A DNA stretch of 32,605 bases from Cellulomonas triticagri (GCF_003696205.1 NZ_RFFI01000039.1:1-32605), one strand, 5' to 3'. Shown: positions 8,025 through 15,598, counted from the first letter of the stretch. A program made the numbers and translations. The notes: generated by a model not told the origin, from the letters alone.

Positions 8025-8075
8025 ACGACGGAGCCCCCGGCCCCCTCCTCGCGGAGGGACCGGGGGCTTCGTCGT
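8025..8075. terminator. Bidirectional terminator between aroG and the PASTA kinase gene
   Basis: Long hairpin: the outer arm ACGACGGAGCCCCCGG pairs with CCGGGGGCTTCGTCGT (one G:U in RNA), and an inner TCC-TCGC-GGA closes the loop. It lies 11 nt after the aroG stop and 11 nt before the kinase stop at 8087. Confidence 0.85.
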
Positions 8076-8086
8076 GCTGGTGGGTG

Positions 8087-10096
8087 CTAGACGACCGTGA
8101 GGGTGATGGTCGAGCCCTTGGGGACCGCCTGGTCGGCCGGCACGCTCTGGTCGCGCACGGTGCCGAACAGCCCGCCGAGGACGTTGCGGCGCTCGGCCTT
8201 CAGGCCCAGGCCCTCGAGGACGCGCGCGGCCTCGTCGTACTGCTTGCCGGTGAGGTTCGGCATCGGGACCGTCTCCGGGCCCTTGGACACCTGCAGCGTC
8301 ACCGTGTCGGTGCGCTTCGCGTCGGCACCGGACTCGGGGCTCTGCGAGATGACCGTCCCCGCGGGCACGGTGTCGCTGAACGCCTCCTCGGCGGCGACGA
8401 CGAGACCGAGCTCCTCCAGCTGCGCGGTGGCCTGCTCCAGCGTCGTGTTGACCACCGAGGTGACCCGCACCGGCTCCGGGCCGTCCGAGAGCGTCAGGAA
8501 CACCGTCGAGCCACGCTTCACCTGGGCACCCGCCTCGACCGGGTTGCCGTCCGCGTCGGTCGTGGCGAGGACGGACCCGATCGCGGCGGCGTCGTCCCAG
8601 TGGTCGCCCTCGACGACGTCGGAGTTCAGGTCGGCGGCGGCGAGCAGGTCGCGGGCCTGGTCCTGCATCTTCCCGACCAGGTCCGCGGGGACCGCGACCA
8701 GGTCGGGGCCGCGGGACACGGAGATGGTCACCGTCCCGTCCTTCCGGACCTGGTCGCCCACCGCGGGCTCGGCCGCGAACACCGTGCCCGCGGGGGCGTC
8801 GTCGTCGAACGTCGCGACCGGGTCCGCGCCGAGCCCGTTGTCCCGCAGCAGCGCCACGGCGTCGTCCTCGGTCAGCGTCGTGACCTCCGGGACGGTGGTG
8901 TAGGCGCCCGGGCCGACCTGGAGGTACCACCAGGTGCCGCCGCCGATCCCGGCGAGCAGCAGCACCGCGGCGGCGATCCACCACCAGCGGCGTCGGGAGC
9001 GGCGTGCGCCCGTGGCGGTGTCCCCGGTCGGGACCGGCCCGCCGGGCGTGATCGCGCCGATCGGCAGCGCCACGGTGCGCCCGGGGGTGTCGATGCGGGT
9101 CGTCGCGTCGGCCGGGGCCTCGTCGTCGTCCTGGTCCGGCCGCGTCGCCGCCGGGGCGGGCGCGTCGTCGTCCTCGGGGTCGGTCGCGTGGGGGAGCGCC
9201 ACCGACGGCGGCACGTCGACCCGGCGCGCGAGCGTCGCCTCGTCCAGCGCGGTCCGGGTGCGGCGCAGCAGCGCCAGCGCGGCGGCGGCGTCGCCCGGGC
9301 GGTCGTCCGGCTCGCGCGCCGCGAGGGCGCCGACGAGCTCGTCGATCTCCACCGGGAGCCACGACGCCGCGTCCGAGGGGGCGGGCACGTCCGAGTTCAC
9401 GTGCTGGAACGCGATCTGGATCGGCGTCTCGCCCGTGAACGGCTGGGCCCCGGTCAGCATCTCGTAGACGAGCACACCCGCGGCGTACACGTCGGTGCGC
9501 GCGTCGGCGGTGCCCTTCACGACGAGCTCCGGCGCGAGGTAGGCGACGGTGCCGAACACCGTGCCGGTCGTGGTCGACGTCACCTCGGTGACGGCGCGCG
9601 CGAGCCCGAAGTCCGCGACCTTGACGCGGCCGTCCTCCGCCATGAGGACGTTCTCCGGCTTGATGTCGCGGTGCACCAGCCCGGCGCGGTGCGCGGCGGC
9701 GAGGGCGTCGAGCACCCGCTCGGCGACGTCCAGCGTCTCACCGACGGTGAGCGACCCGCGCTCCGCCAGGTGCCGACGCAGGTTCACGCCGTCGACGTAC
9801 TCCATCGTCAGGTAGGAGGTCTCGCCGTCGAGGCCCTGGTCGTACACGCCGACCAGGCCGGGGTGGGTCAGCCGCGCCGCGGCGCGCGCCTCCCGCCGGA
9901 AGCGCGCGACGAAGTCCGCGCCCGCCCCGCCCTCGGCGAGGTGGGGGTGCATGACCTTGAGCGCGACGTCGCGGTCCAGCCGCCGGTCCACCGCCAGGTA
10001 CACCGTGGCCATGCCGCCGCGCGCGATGCGCTGCACGACCTCGTAGCGCCCGTCGACCAGCTGGCCGACGAGCGGATCGGTGACGGTTGCTCCCAC
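8087..10096 (-). CDS. Transmembrane Ser/Thr protein kinase with four PASTA domains (PknL/PknB type)
   Basis: 669 aa. The cytoplasmic kinase domain (about 18-280) is complete: glycine-rich IARGGMATVY (24-33), catalytic Lys47 in VALKVM, HRDIKPEN (142-149), DFG (162-164), a Thr/Ser-rich activation loop EVTSTTTGTVFGT (171-183), and APE (188-190). An acidic, Pro-rich juxtamembrane linker (about 285-368) leads to RRSRRR and one TM helix (about 371-391). Four extracellular PASTA repeats follow (about 399-463, 464-538, 539-605, 606-669), expected to bind muropeptides or lipid II and report wall status. The locus is that of mycobacterial pknL (next to aroG and Rv2175c), although M. tuberculosis PknL lacks PASTA repeats; this protein keeps them. 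The GTG at 10096 has no ribosome site but has TAGACT 7 nt upstream, so the mRNA is probably leaderless. The gene follows the LysM transglycosylase gene in the same direction. Confidence 0.94.
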   Translation of the reverse strand: MGATVTDPLVGQLVDGRYEVVQRIARGGMATVYLAVDRRLDRDVALKVMHPHLAEGGAGADFVARFRREARAAARLTHPGLVGVYDQGLDGETSYLTMEYVDGVNLRRHLAERGSLTVGETLDVAERVLDALAAAHRAGLVHRDIKPENVLMAEDGRVKVADFGLARAVTEVTSTTTGTVFGTVAYLAPELVVKGTADARTDVYAAGVLVYEMLTGAQPFTGETPIQIAFQHVNSDVPAPSDAASWLPVEIDELVGALAAREPDDRPGDAAAALALLRRTRTALDEATLARRVDVPPSVALPHATDPEDDDAPAPAATRPDQDDDEAPADATTRIDTPGRTVALPIGAITPGGPVPTGDTATGARRSRRRWWWIAAAVLLLAGIGGGTWWYLQVGPGAYTTVPEVTTLTEDDAVALLRDNGLGADPVATFDDDAPAGTVFAAEPAVGDQVRKDGTVTISVSRGPDLVAVPADLVGKMQDQARDLLAAADLNSDVVEGDHWDDAAAIGSVLATTDADGNPVEAGAQVKRGSTVFLTLSDGPEPVRVTSVVNTTLEQATAQLEELGLVVAAEEAFSDTVPAGTVISQSPESGADAKRTDTVTLQVSKGPETVPMPNLTGKQYDEAARVLEGLGLKAERRNVLGGLFGTVRDQSVPADQAVPKGSTITLTVV

Positions 10097-10103
10097 GGGG
10101 GCG

Positions 10104-10109
10104 AGTCTA
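10104..10109 (-). promoter_or_regulatory. Leaderless-type -10 (TAGACT) of the PASTA kinase gene
   Basis: TAGACT on the minus strand ends 7 nt before the GTG at 10096, placing the transcription start at or next to the start codon. No Shine-Dalgarno sequence is present. Confidence 0.65.
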
Positions 10110-10110
10110 C

Positions 10111-10142
10111 GGGCGCGGGGCCGCGCGGCCGGGGAGGCGCCC
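10111..10142 (-). terminator. Weak hairpin after the LysM transglycosylase gene
   Basis: GGGCGC and GCGCCC arms enclose the 12-nt palindrome GGCCGCGCGGCC just beyond the stop at 10145. It may attenuate read-through into the kinase gene, which also has its own promoter here. Confidence 0.35.
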
Positions 10143-10144
10143 GG

Positions 10145-11353
10145 TCAGAAGCGCGCCATGTGCGTCTGGACGTTCGCCACGTAGCGGCGCGTGTCGCTGA
10201 ACATGCCGTTGCGCTTCACCGAGCCGGCGCCCTGGTAGTACGAGGCGATGGCGGTCTGCAGGTCCGGCGACGAGCGCACGAGCTGCCGGATGATCGCCAC
10301 GCCCGCGACGACGTTGTCGTCCGGGTCCAGCAGGTTGATGTCGCGCCCGACCAGCTGCGACGCCCACTCGCCCGACGTCGGGATGACCTGCATCGTGCCG
10401 ATGGCGTTGGCGGGGGAGACCGACGTGTGGTTGAAGCCCGACTCCTGGAACGCGATGGCCTGCGCCAGCGCCGGGTCGACGCCCATCGAGCGCGCCGTGG
10501 CCGCGACCTTCGCCTGCATGTCGGCCTTCGACGGCACGCCCATGGCGATCAGGGCGGCCTTGTTCTGGTTCGCGGAGGCGACGACGCTCGGGGCGTAGGT
10601 GCGGCCGAGGAACGTGTTGCCGACCAGGCCGGACGTCGGGGTGGTGCTGCTCGCCGTCGCCGTGGTGGTCGTGGCGCCCGCGCCGGGGATGGTGAGGCTC
10701 TGGCCGACGCGGATGAACGCGCGGGAGTCCAGGCCGTTCGCGGAGGTGATGGCGGCGACGGTGGTGCCGTAGCGCTTCGCGATGGCGGAGACGGTCTCGC
10801 CGGAGGCGACGGTGTGGTTGCCGCCGGTCGCGGTGGTGGTCGCGGCCGGGGCGGCGGTGGTGGCGGCGCCCGCGCCGGGGATGGTCAGGCTCTGGCCGAC
10901 GCGGATGAACGCGCGGGAGTCCAGGCCGTTCGCGGAGGTGATCGCGGCGACGGTGGTGCCGTAGCGCTTCGCGATGGCGGAGACGGTCTCGCCGGAGGCG
11001 ACCGTGTGGCTGCCGCCTGCGGCGGTCGTGGCGGGCGCGCTGCTCGCCGTGCTGCCCGTGGGGATCGTCAGACGCTGGCCCTCGCGGATGAACGCGCGGG
11101 CGTCCAGGCCGTTGGCGCTGCGCACCGCCGAGACGGTGGTGCCGTGCGCGGACGCGATGTGGCTGACGGTGTCGCCGGAGCGGACCGTGTACTGCTCGTC
11201 CGCGTGGGCGGCCCCGCCGGTGGCGGTCACGGCCACGGCCGCGATGGCGATGGCTCCGGTGCCCGAGGCGAGCAGACGTCCGCGGCGACCGGCGGCGCGG
11301 GCCGGGGTGGCCGGGACGGCCTGGTCCGTGAGGGCGAGGGCGGTCTGCGTCAT
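10145..11353 (-). CDS. Secreted LysM peptidoglycan-binding lytic transglycosylase
   Basis: 402 aa. The N-terminus has Arg residues (20-26), a hydrophobic segment (about 28-46) and AAHADE (about 48-53), so signal peptidase I cleavage after AHA is likely. Three LysM repeats follow (about 55-98, 116-159, 180-223), joined by Ala/Thr/Ser-rich linkers. The C-terminal SLT/lysozyme-like domain (about 285-395) has AFQESGFN with catalytic Glu304, SPANAIGTMQV (313-323) and YYQGAGSVKR (372-381), the usual goose-lysozyme/Slt motifs. It should cut glycan strands outside the membrane, in wall growth or turnover. LysM2 and LysM3 are almost identical in protein and DNA. The ATG at 11353 has AGGGA about 9 nt upstream. 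The neighbours, a PASTA kinase and an Rv2175c-like regulator, suggest a wall-remodelling unit. A direct repeat resembling an MtrA box lies in its upstream region. Confidence 0.93.
   Translation of the reverse strand: MTQTALALTDQAVPATPARAAGRRGRLLASGTGAIAIAAVAVTATGGAAHADEQYTVRSGDTVSHIASAHGTTVSAVRSANGLDARAFIREGQRLTIPTGSTASSAPATTAAGGSHTVASGETVSAIAKRYGTTVAAITSANGLDSRAFIRVGQSLTIPGAGAATTAAPAATTTATGGNHTVASGETVSAIAKRYGTTVAAITSANGLDSRAFIRVGQSLTIPGAGATTTTATASSTTPTSGLVGNTFLGRTYAPSVVASANQNKAALIAMGVPSKADMQAKVAATARSMGVDPALAQAIAFQESGFNHTSVSPANAIGTMQVIPTSGEWASQLVGRDINLLDPDDNVVAGVAIIRQLVRSSPDLQTAIASYYQGAGSVKRNGMFSDTRRYVANVQTHMARF
10673..11017. repeat. Near-identical 153-bp direct repeats encoding LysM2 and LysM3
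   Basis: Copy A (10673-10825) and copy B (10865-11017) are offset by 192 bp and differ at 4 positions by my alignment, all silent or conservative. LysM1, further 5' in the gene, is clearly more diverged. This points to recent duplication or gene conversion inside the gene. Confidence 0.9.
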
Positions 11354-11423
11354 GGTGTCGGATCCCTGGGATGTGAGGCGTGGTGCTGCCGTGCCGGAAG
11401 GTGCTTCTGCGTACCTGTGGGGC

Positions 11424-11442
11424 GCGTGTGACTGGTGTGACT
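11424..11442 (-). promoter_or_regulatory. Tandem AGTCACAC repeat, candidate MtrA-type response-regulator box
   Basis: On the minus strand AGTCACAC occurs twice with a 9-nt period, giving GTCACACCA then GTCACACGC, 71 to 88 nt upstream of the LysM transglycosylase ATG. Mycobacterial MtrA is reported to bind direct GTCACAgcg-like repeats in promoters of wall-hydrolase genes. A TACGCA hexamer at 11408-11413 (-) could be the -10; the repeat would then overlap the -35 region. A second possible -10 (TACCGT, 11449-11454) would put the box at the transcription start. Confidence 0.4.
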
Positions 11443-11621
11443 ACTGCGACGGTAGACCACCTCGTCCGACCTGGGAAGCCGGGTGGGCGGTTTGTCCCCC
11501 TGAACAGCGGTTCTGCGGGCCGATCCCGACACGGGAGGGGGACCGGGATGCTCCGGACGGGCGAACGCGCAGGTCGCGGCGCCGTTCCTGCTGCTGCGTC
11601 CTCGTGAGGCCGGGGCGGTCA

Positions 11622-11627
11622 GTACGC
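11622..11627 (+). promoter_or_regulatory. Leaderless-type -10 (TACGCT) of the Rv2175c-like gene
   Basis: TACGCT ends 8 nt before the GTG at 11636, and no ribosome-binding sequence lies between. Confidence 0.65.
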
Positions 11628-11635
11628 TGGCCGAC

Positions 11636-12064
11636 GTGAACGCGCAGCCCCAGCCCGATGACCTCGTCGACTCCTGGCTCACCGTCCCCGACGTGGCCGA
11701 GGAGCTCGGCCTCGACGCCGGCAAGGTGCGCCGTCTGCTGAAGGAGCGGCGCATCGTCGGTGTGCGCCGCGGCGAGCCGCCGGTGCTCAGCGTCCCCGCG
11801 GCGTTCCTGGTCCCCGTCGACGCGGCCAACCCCCGCGCCGCCGTCCCCGGGCGCCCCGACGAGGAGGAGGCACCGGTCGCGCGGGCCACCGTCCTCGCGT
11901 CCCTGCAGGGCACGCTGAGCGTCCTCGGCGACGTCGGCATGTCCGACGCCGAGGCCGTCGCCTGGCTGTTCACCCCCGACGAGACGCTGCCGGGCCGCCC
12001 CGTCGACGCGCTGCGCGCGGGGCACAAGACCGAGATCCGGCGGCGGGCCCAGGCCCTGCTCTGA
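11636..12064 (+). CDS. Rv2175c-family DNA-binding protein, likely kinase substrate
   Basis: 142 aa. A winged helix-turn-helix occupies about residues 14-60 (starting SWLTVPDVAEELGLDAGKVRRLL), followed by an acidic linker (about 78-85) and a helical C-terminal part (about 88-142, ASLQGTLSVLGDVGMSDAEAVAWLF). In M. tuberculosis, Rv2175c binds DNA and is phosphorylated by PknL, which abolishes DNA binding; the gene pair is kept here, with the kinase gene about 1.5 kb away across the LysM gene. The reported mycobacterial phosphoacceptor is Thr9 in the N-terminal tail. In this protein the first hydroxyl residues are Ser13 and Thr16, so that site is not obviously conserved. The GTG start is set by the family N-terminus and by the TACGCT element 8 nt upstream. 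The gene converges on the polyprenyl synthase gene, with 15 nt between the stops. Its target genes are unknown. Confidence 0.88.
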   Translation: MNAQPQPDDLVDSWLTVPDVAEELGLDAGKVRRLLKERRIVGVRRGEPPVLSVPAAFLVPVDAANPRAAVPGRPDEEEAPVARATVLASLQGTLSVLGDVGMSDAEAVAWLFTPDETLPGRPVDALRAGHKTEIRRRAQALL

Positions 12065-12079
12065 CCGACCCGGCAGGGG

Positions 12080-13198
12080 TCAGGCGCGCCGGTCCACCGC
12101 CGCGCGCGCCAGCCGGAGCAGCATCGCGCGGCCGTCCTCCGCCAGGGGGGCGGCCGCGAGGCCGTCCAGGGCCGTGTCGGCGAGGTCCGTGATCAGCGTC
12201 TCGACGTCCGCGACGGCGCCGCTGGCGGCGATCCGGTCGGCGAGCGCCGCGCACGCCGCCTCGTCCAGGTCGCGGTCGCCCAGGCCCGAGCGCAGCGCGT
12301 CGGCGAGCCCGGTGTCGTCGGCGCGGAGCGCGTGCGCCATCGCGCGGGCCACCAGCACGGTGCGCTTGCCCTCGCGCAGGTCGTCGCCCGCGGGCTTGCC
12401 CGTCGTCGACGGGTCGCCGAACACCCCGAGCAGGTCGTCGCGCAGCTGGAACGCCTCGCCGAGCGGGAGGCCGTAGGCGCTCGTCGTCGTCAGCGCGTCC
12501 GCGTCCGCTCCCGCGAGCACCGCGCCCAGCAGCAGCGGGTGCTCCACGCTGTACCGCGCCGACTTCGCGACCACGACCTCGCGGGCCCGCGCCTCGTCCG
12601 CCGCCGGGTCCTCGCCCCACGGCAGCACCTGCGCCAGCAGGTCGAGGTACTGCCCGACCGTCACCTCGGTGCGCATCCGGTCGAACACGCCGTGCGCGCG
12701 GTCCCGGCGCCCGGCGTCCAGCCCGGCGAGCGCGCGCACCATCTCGCGCTCGCTCGCCACCAGGGCCAGGTCGCCGAGCAGGATCGCCGCGGACTCGCCG
12801 TACCGGTCCGCGGGGCCGGTCCACCCCGCGGCCGCGTGCGCCGCGGCGAACCGGCGGTGCGCCGCGGGCTGGCCCCGGCGGGTGTCGGAGTCGTCCATGA
12901 CGTCGTCGTGGAACAGCGCCGCCGCCTGGAACAGCTCGAGGGCCGCCCCGGCCCGCAGCACCACGTCCGCGTCGGGGGAGTCCGGCTCGCCGCCGTGCGC
13001 GCGCCAGGACCAGTAGCAGAACGCCGCCCGCAGCCGCTTGCCGCCGCCGAGCATGTGCCCCATCGCCTCCGCCAGCGGGGCCGCGCCGGCACCCGCGCCC
13101 ACCAGCTCGGGCAGCAGGTCGTCCACGTGCGCGGTGAGCAGGGCGTCGACGCGGGTCCGGAGGTCCTCGACGTCGACCAGGGCGGGGGAGGGGCTCAC
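12080..13198 (-). CDS. idsA: Polyprenyl (probably geranylgeranyl-type) diphosphate synthase
   Basis: 372-aa trans-isoprenyl diphosphate synthase, extending allylic diphosphates with isopentenyl diphosphate. It has GGGKRLR (51-57, IPP binding), the first Asp-rich motif DDVMD (98-102) followed by DTRRG (105-109), GDLAL (142-146), VTVGQYLDLLAQ (179-190), Lys212 in VVAKSARYS, the second Asp-rich motif DDLLGVFGD (254-262) and GKR (277-279). All catalytic residues are present. Product length cannot be read safely; the locus next to the Rv2175c-like gene corresponds to mycobacterial idsA2, which favours a short-chain (C15-C20) product feeding carotenoids, quinones or the polyprenyl carrier pathway. 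The GTG at 13198 has TAGGCT 6 nt upstream and no ribosome site, so it is probably leaderless. An Ala-rich insertion near 110-130 is a minor peculiarity. Confidence 0.93.
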   Translation of the reverse strand: MSPSPALVDVEDLRTRVDALLTAHVDDLLPELVGAGAGAAPLAEAMGHMLGGGKRLRAAFCYWSWRAHGGEPDSPDADVVLRAGAALELFQAAALFHDDVMDDSDTRRGQPAAHRRFAAAHAAAGWTGPADRYGESAAILLGDLALVASEREMVRALAGLDAGRRDRAHGVFDRMRTEVTVGQYLDLLAQVLPWGEDPAADEARAREVVVAKSARYSVEHPLLLGAVLAGADADALTTTSAYGLPLGEAFQLRDDLLGVFGDPSTTGKPAGDDLREGKRTVLVARAMAHALRADDTGLADALRSGLGDRDLDEAACAALADRIAASGAVADVETLITDLADTALDGLAAAPLAEDGRAMLLRLARAAVDRRA

Positions 13199-13204
13199 CC
13201 GGCG

Positions 13205-13210
13205 AGCCTA
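13205..13210 (-). promoter_or_regulatory. Leaderless-type -10 (TAGGCT) of the polyprenyl synthase gene
   Basis: TAGGCT on the minus strand ends 6 nt before the GTG at 13198. The promoter lies in the 37-nt gap after the lipoprotein gene, so the synthase gene can be transcribed independently. Confidence 0.65.
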
Positions 13211-13235
13211 GGGCCTGTCCCGTCCGCCCGACGCG

Positions 13236-13745
13236 TCAGAGCCGGACGGTGCCGCCGAGCGTGAGCGTCCGCACACCGTCGCGGTCCAGGACGCCCAGCG
13301 TCAGCAGCTCCTCGGACCCGTCGCCCCGCGTGAACGTCGAGGACGCCGCCAGGCCGGACGACCCGGGGTCCGTCACCGACTCCGTGAACCCGGCGGCGGA
13401 CAGCTGGTCGCGCACCGCCGCCACCAGCGCGTCCGCCTCCAGCGGGCTGCGCAGGTTGAGGCTGATCGCGGTCAGCCCCGTCGCTGCGTCCGGCTCCGCC
13501 GCCGACACCAGGATCTCGCTGCCCTCGGGCGGCGACACCAGGTCCGACGGGAACCCCGGTGCCAGCTCGCCGACCGCGCCGCCGGACGCCGTGGCGTCGG
13601 GCAGCAGCGCCTCTGTCGGGCTCGTCGTCGGCTCCGGGGACACCGCCGACGCGCTCGGACCGGGCACCGGGGTACCGCCCGAGCAGGCCGCGGTGGTCAG
13701 CGCCAGGAGAGCGACGGCGAGCGCGGCGGTGGGACGGGTCGGCAC
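13236..13745 (-). CDS. Putative lipoprotein of unknown function
   Basis: 169 aa. The N-terminus (PTRPTAALAVALLALTTAAC) is a short signal peptide ending in a lipobox-like TAAC; Cys21 would be lipidated and the protein anchored on the outside of the membrane. A Pro/Ser/Thr-rich spacer (about 22-60) follows. The globular part (about 65-169) alternates strands and helices, for example GSEILVSAAEP, TAISLNLRSP, DALVAAVRDQLSAAGF and RTLTLGGTVRL at the end. I do not recognise the family. The GTG at 13745 is supported by the signal peptide beginning there and by TACTGT 7 nt upstream. The frame remains open further upstream, but that would bury the signal peptide. It is divergent from the DUF4192 gene and lies 37 nt upstream of the polyprenyl synthase gene on the same strand. 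Confidence 0.8.
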   Translation of the reverse strand: MPTRPTAALAVALLALTTAACSGGTPVPGPSASAVSPEPTTSPTEALLPDATASGGAVGELAPGFPSDLVSPPEGSEILVSAAEPDAATGLTAISLNLRSPLEADALVAAVRDQLSAAGFTESVTDPGSSGLAASSTFTRGDGSEELLTLGVLDRDGVRTLTLGGTVRL

Positions 13746-13752
13746 GTCGGAC

Positions 13753-13758
13753 ACAGTA
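13753..13758 (-). promoter_or_regulatory. Leaderless-type -10 (TACTGT) of the lipoprotein gene
   Basis: TACTGT on the minus strand ends 7 nt before the GTG at 13745; no ribosome site is seen. Confidence 0.6.
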
Positions 13759-13872
13759 GCGCCGCTCGGGGAGCGGGTACCGAGCCCTCCACAGGGGTGC
13801 GTGGTGGGCACGGTCCCCAGCGGTCCGGTGCGCGGCCGGTGGCGGGCGGTCGTCCTGGGCTTCGGTGGTCGC

Positions 13873-15471
13873 ATGACTTCCAGCGCCTCGCCCCTGCTCC
13901 CGCCCGACCCGACCGCCGGGCCCGTCGCCGGCGACCCGCCGCACCGCCTGCTCGCGCTCGTGCCCGACGGGCTCCGCTCGCACCCCGCGCGCACGGTGGT
14001 GCTCCTCGGGCTCGCGGGACCCCGGCGCGAGATCGCCCTCGTGACCCGCCTCGCGCTCCGCGACGTCCTCGGCCCCACCGGGCCGGGGACCGTGGCCCGC
14101 ACCGTCGCCCGGCTCGCGCTCGGCGACGTCGAGGAGGTGGTCGCGATCGTCTACTCGGACGACGAGGACCCCCGGGACCCCGCGCGCGGGTTCCGCCCGG
14201 ACCCCGCCGCGGCCGCCGTCCGCGCGCACGCGGCGGTGCGGGACGCGTGCCGGGCCGTCGGACCGGTGTCCGCCTGGCAGGTCACCCACGACCGGTACCT
14301 GGGTCTGGACTGCCGCGACGGCAGCTGCTGCCCACCCGGAGGCCGCCCGGTCTCCGACCTCGGGCCCGCACCGCTCGCCCGTGCCGTCGACGGACCGCTC
14401 GACCTCGCGCGGCTGATCCCGCCCGCCCCCGCGGCCGCGCGCCGCTCCGCGTCCGCCGCCCGGTCCCGGTGGGTCGACGTCCGGCTGCGGGCCGCCCGAC
14501 CCGTCGGGCTGCGCCTCTGGCGCCGGCGGTCCTGGGAGGCATGGCGCGACGCCCTCGCCGCTGCCGCCGACCCGCACGACCTGCCCACGTCGGCTGTCCT
14601 CGGGCGCCTCGAGGCCGCGCTCGCCGACCCCGAGGTGCGCGACGCCGTCCTGCTCGGGGTCGTCGACCCGGGAGGGCTGCTGCCCGACGCTCTGCTGCGC
14701 ACCGGCCGCCCGCTGCCGGGACCGGCCGCGTGCGCCGGTGCGCCCCGCCCCGGTCCGGTGGTCGATCGGCCGGTCGCGGAGCCGCCGCCGCGTGTCGACG
14801 GTCAGCTCGACGCCGCGCTCGGAGTCCTCCCGCGCGGCGTCGCGAGGCTCGACGACCCGCCGACCGTCGCCTGCACCCACCGCCCGCACGTCGTCGACCT
14901 CACGGAGGGAGCGGACCGTGAGGACGCCGCCGACCTGGCCGACCTCGGCGGGCGGTGGTGCGCCGACTCCGGGACGCCTGCGGGGTGGGCCGGTGCCGAC
15001 GGGTGCTGCGGTCGCTGCGACGCGTGCGACCCGGTCCCGCCCGACGCCGACGGGCCCGGTGACCTCGACGACCCCGCCCCGGCGGGTGGCGGCACGTGCC
15101 GGTGCCGCCGTTCCGGTGGTGACGGGTGCCGCGTGACCGCCGACCCCGACGAGGAGGAGGACGTGCGGGACGCGGTGCGCGACGTGCTCGACGGCTTGGT
15201 GGACCCCGAGTGCGCGCGGGAGCCGGACGCCGCGGCCCTCGCCGCGGGTCGCCGGGTGCTGGAGGGCGTCGTCGCCCACGGCCGCCGGGGCCACCAGGCG
15301 CCGGCGCTCGCCCTGCTCGGGCTGCTCGCCTGGTGGGAGGGCGACCCGGTGCGCGCGTGCCTGCTGACCGACGAGGCCCTGCGCCAGGACCGCACGCACG
15401 GGCTCGCGCGGGTCGTGGACCGCGCGCTGGGCGCCGGGCTGCCGCCGGCGTGGATGCGTCGTCGCTGCTGA
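13873..15471 (+). CDS. DUF4192-family protein with a cysteine-rich insertion
   Basis: About 532 aa, cytoplasmic, function unknown. DUF4192 hallmarks are the opening strand TVVLLGLAGP (41-50), RYLGLDCRDGSCCPPGG (141-157) and the C-terminal ALALLGLLAWWEGDPVRACLLTDEAL (about 478-503) ending GLPPAWMR (522-529). Between about 320 and 425 there is a segment I would not expect in the family, with a dense cluster of cysteines: C378, C379, C382, C385, C409, C411 and C419, embedded in Asp/Pro/Gly-rich sequence. Codon third positions there remain G/C-biased, so it looks translated. No Shine-Dalgarno or close -10 marks the ATG at 13873; in-frame GTGs at 13828 and 13801 are alternatives, so the start is uncertain. 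The family is common near sigA in actinobacteria. The universal stress protein gene follows after 127 nt. Confidence 0.8.
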   Translation: MTSSASPLLPPDPTAGPVAGDPPHRLLALVPDGLRSHPARTVVLLGLAGPRREIALVTRLALRDVLGPTGPGTVARTVARLALGDVEEVVAIVYSDDEDPRDPARGFRPDPAAAAVRAHAAVRDACRAVGPVSAWQVTHDRYLGLDCRDGSCCPPGGRPVSDLGPAPLARAVDGPLDLARLIPPAPAAARRSASAARSRWVDVRLRAARPVGLRLWRRRSWEAWRDALAAAADPHDLPTSAVLGRLEAALADPEVRDAVLLGVVDPGGLLPDALLRTGRPLPGPAACAGAPRPGPVVDRPVAEPPPRVDGQLDAALGVLPRGVARLDDPPTVACTHRPHVVDLTEGADREDAADLADLGGRWCADSGTPAGWAGADGCCGRCDACDPVPPDADGPGDLDDPAPAGGGTCRCRRSGGDGCRVTADPDEEEDVRDAVRDVLDGLVDPECAREPDAAALAAGRRVLEGVVAHGRRGHQAPALALLGLLAWWEGDPVRACLLTDEALRQDRTHGLARVVDRALGAGLPPAWMRRRC

Positions 15472-15515
15472 GCGCGCTGGCGCCGGTCGTGCCCGTCCCG
15501 CCGTTCCGGTACGGT

Positions 15516-15529
15516 CGGACCACGGTCCG
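15516..15529. promoter_or_regulatory. Palindrome CGGACCACGGTCCG upstream of the universal stress protein gene
   Basis: Two 6-bp arms, CGGACC and GGTCCG, separated by AC, 69 nt before the usp ATG and directly after a TACGGT hexamer (15510-15515) that could be its -10. The same 14 bp recur at 16089-16102. The shape resembles DosR/DevR boxes (GGGAC-N-GTCCC type), known regulators of usp genes, but the match is loose. Confidence 0.4.
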
Positions 15530-15598
15530 CTGCCGCACCCGCGCCCTCGCGCACCCGGTGCTGGCGGCGGAGGCACAGCACTCGTGCGAGGAGCACTC

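Noticed and set aside
11354..11635. Possible ydaO-type (c-di-AMP) riboswitch upstream of the LysM transglycosylase gene, where such elements occur in other actinobacteria.
   Set aside because: I could not find the conserved GGTGAAT-like core or the paired GAACC elements in this leader; only a weak 7-bp pairing with a 36-nt loop was seen.
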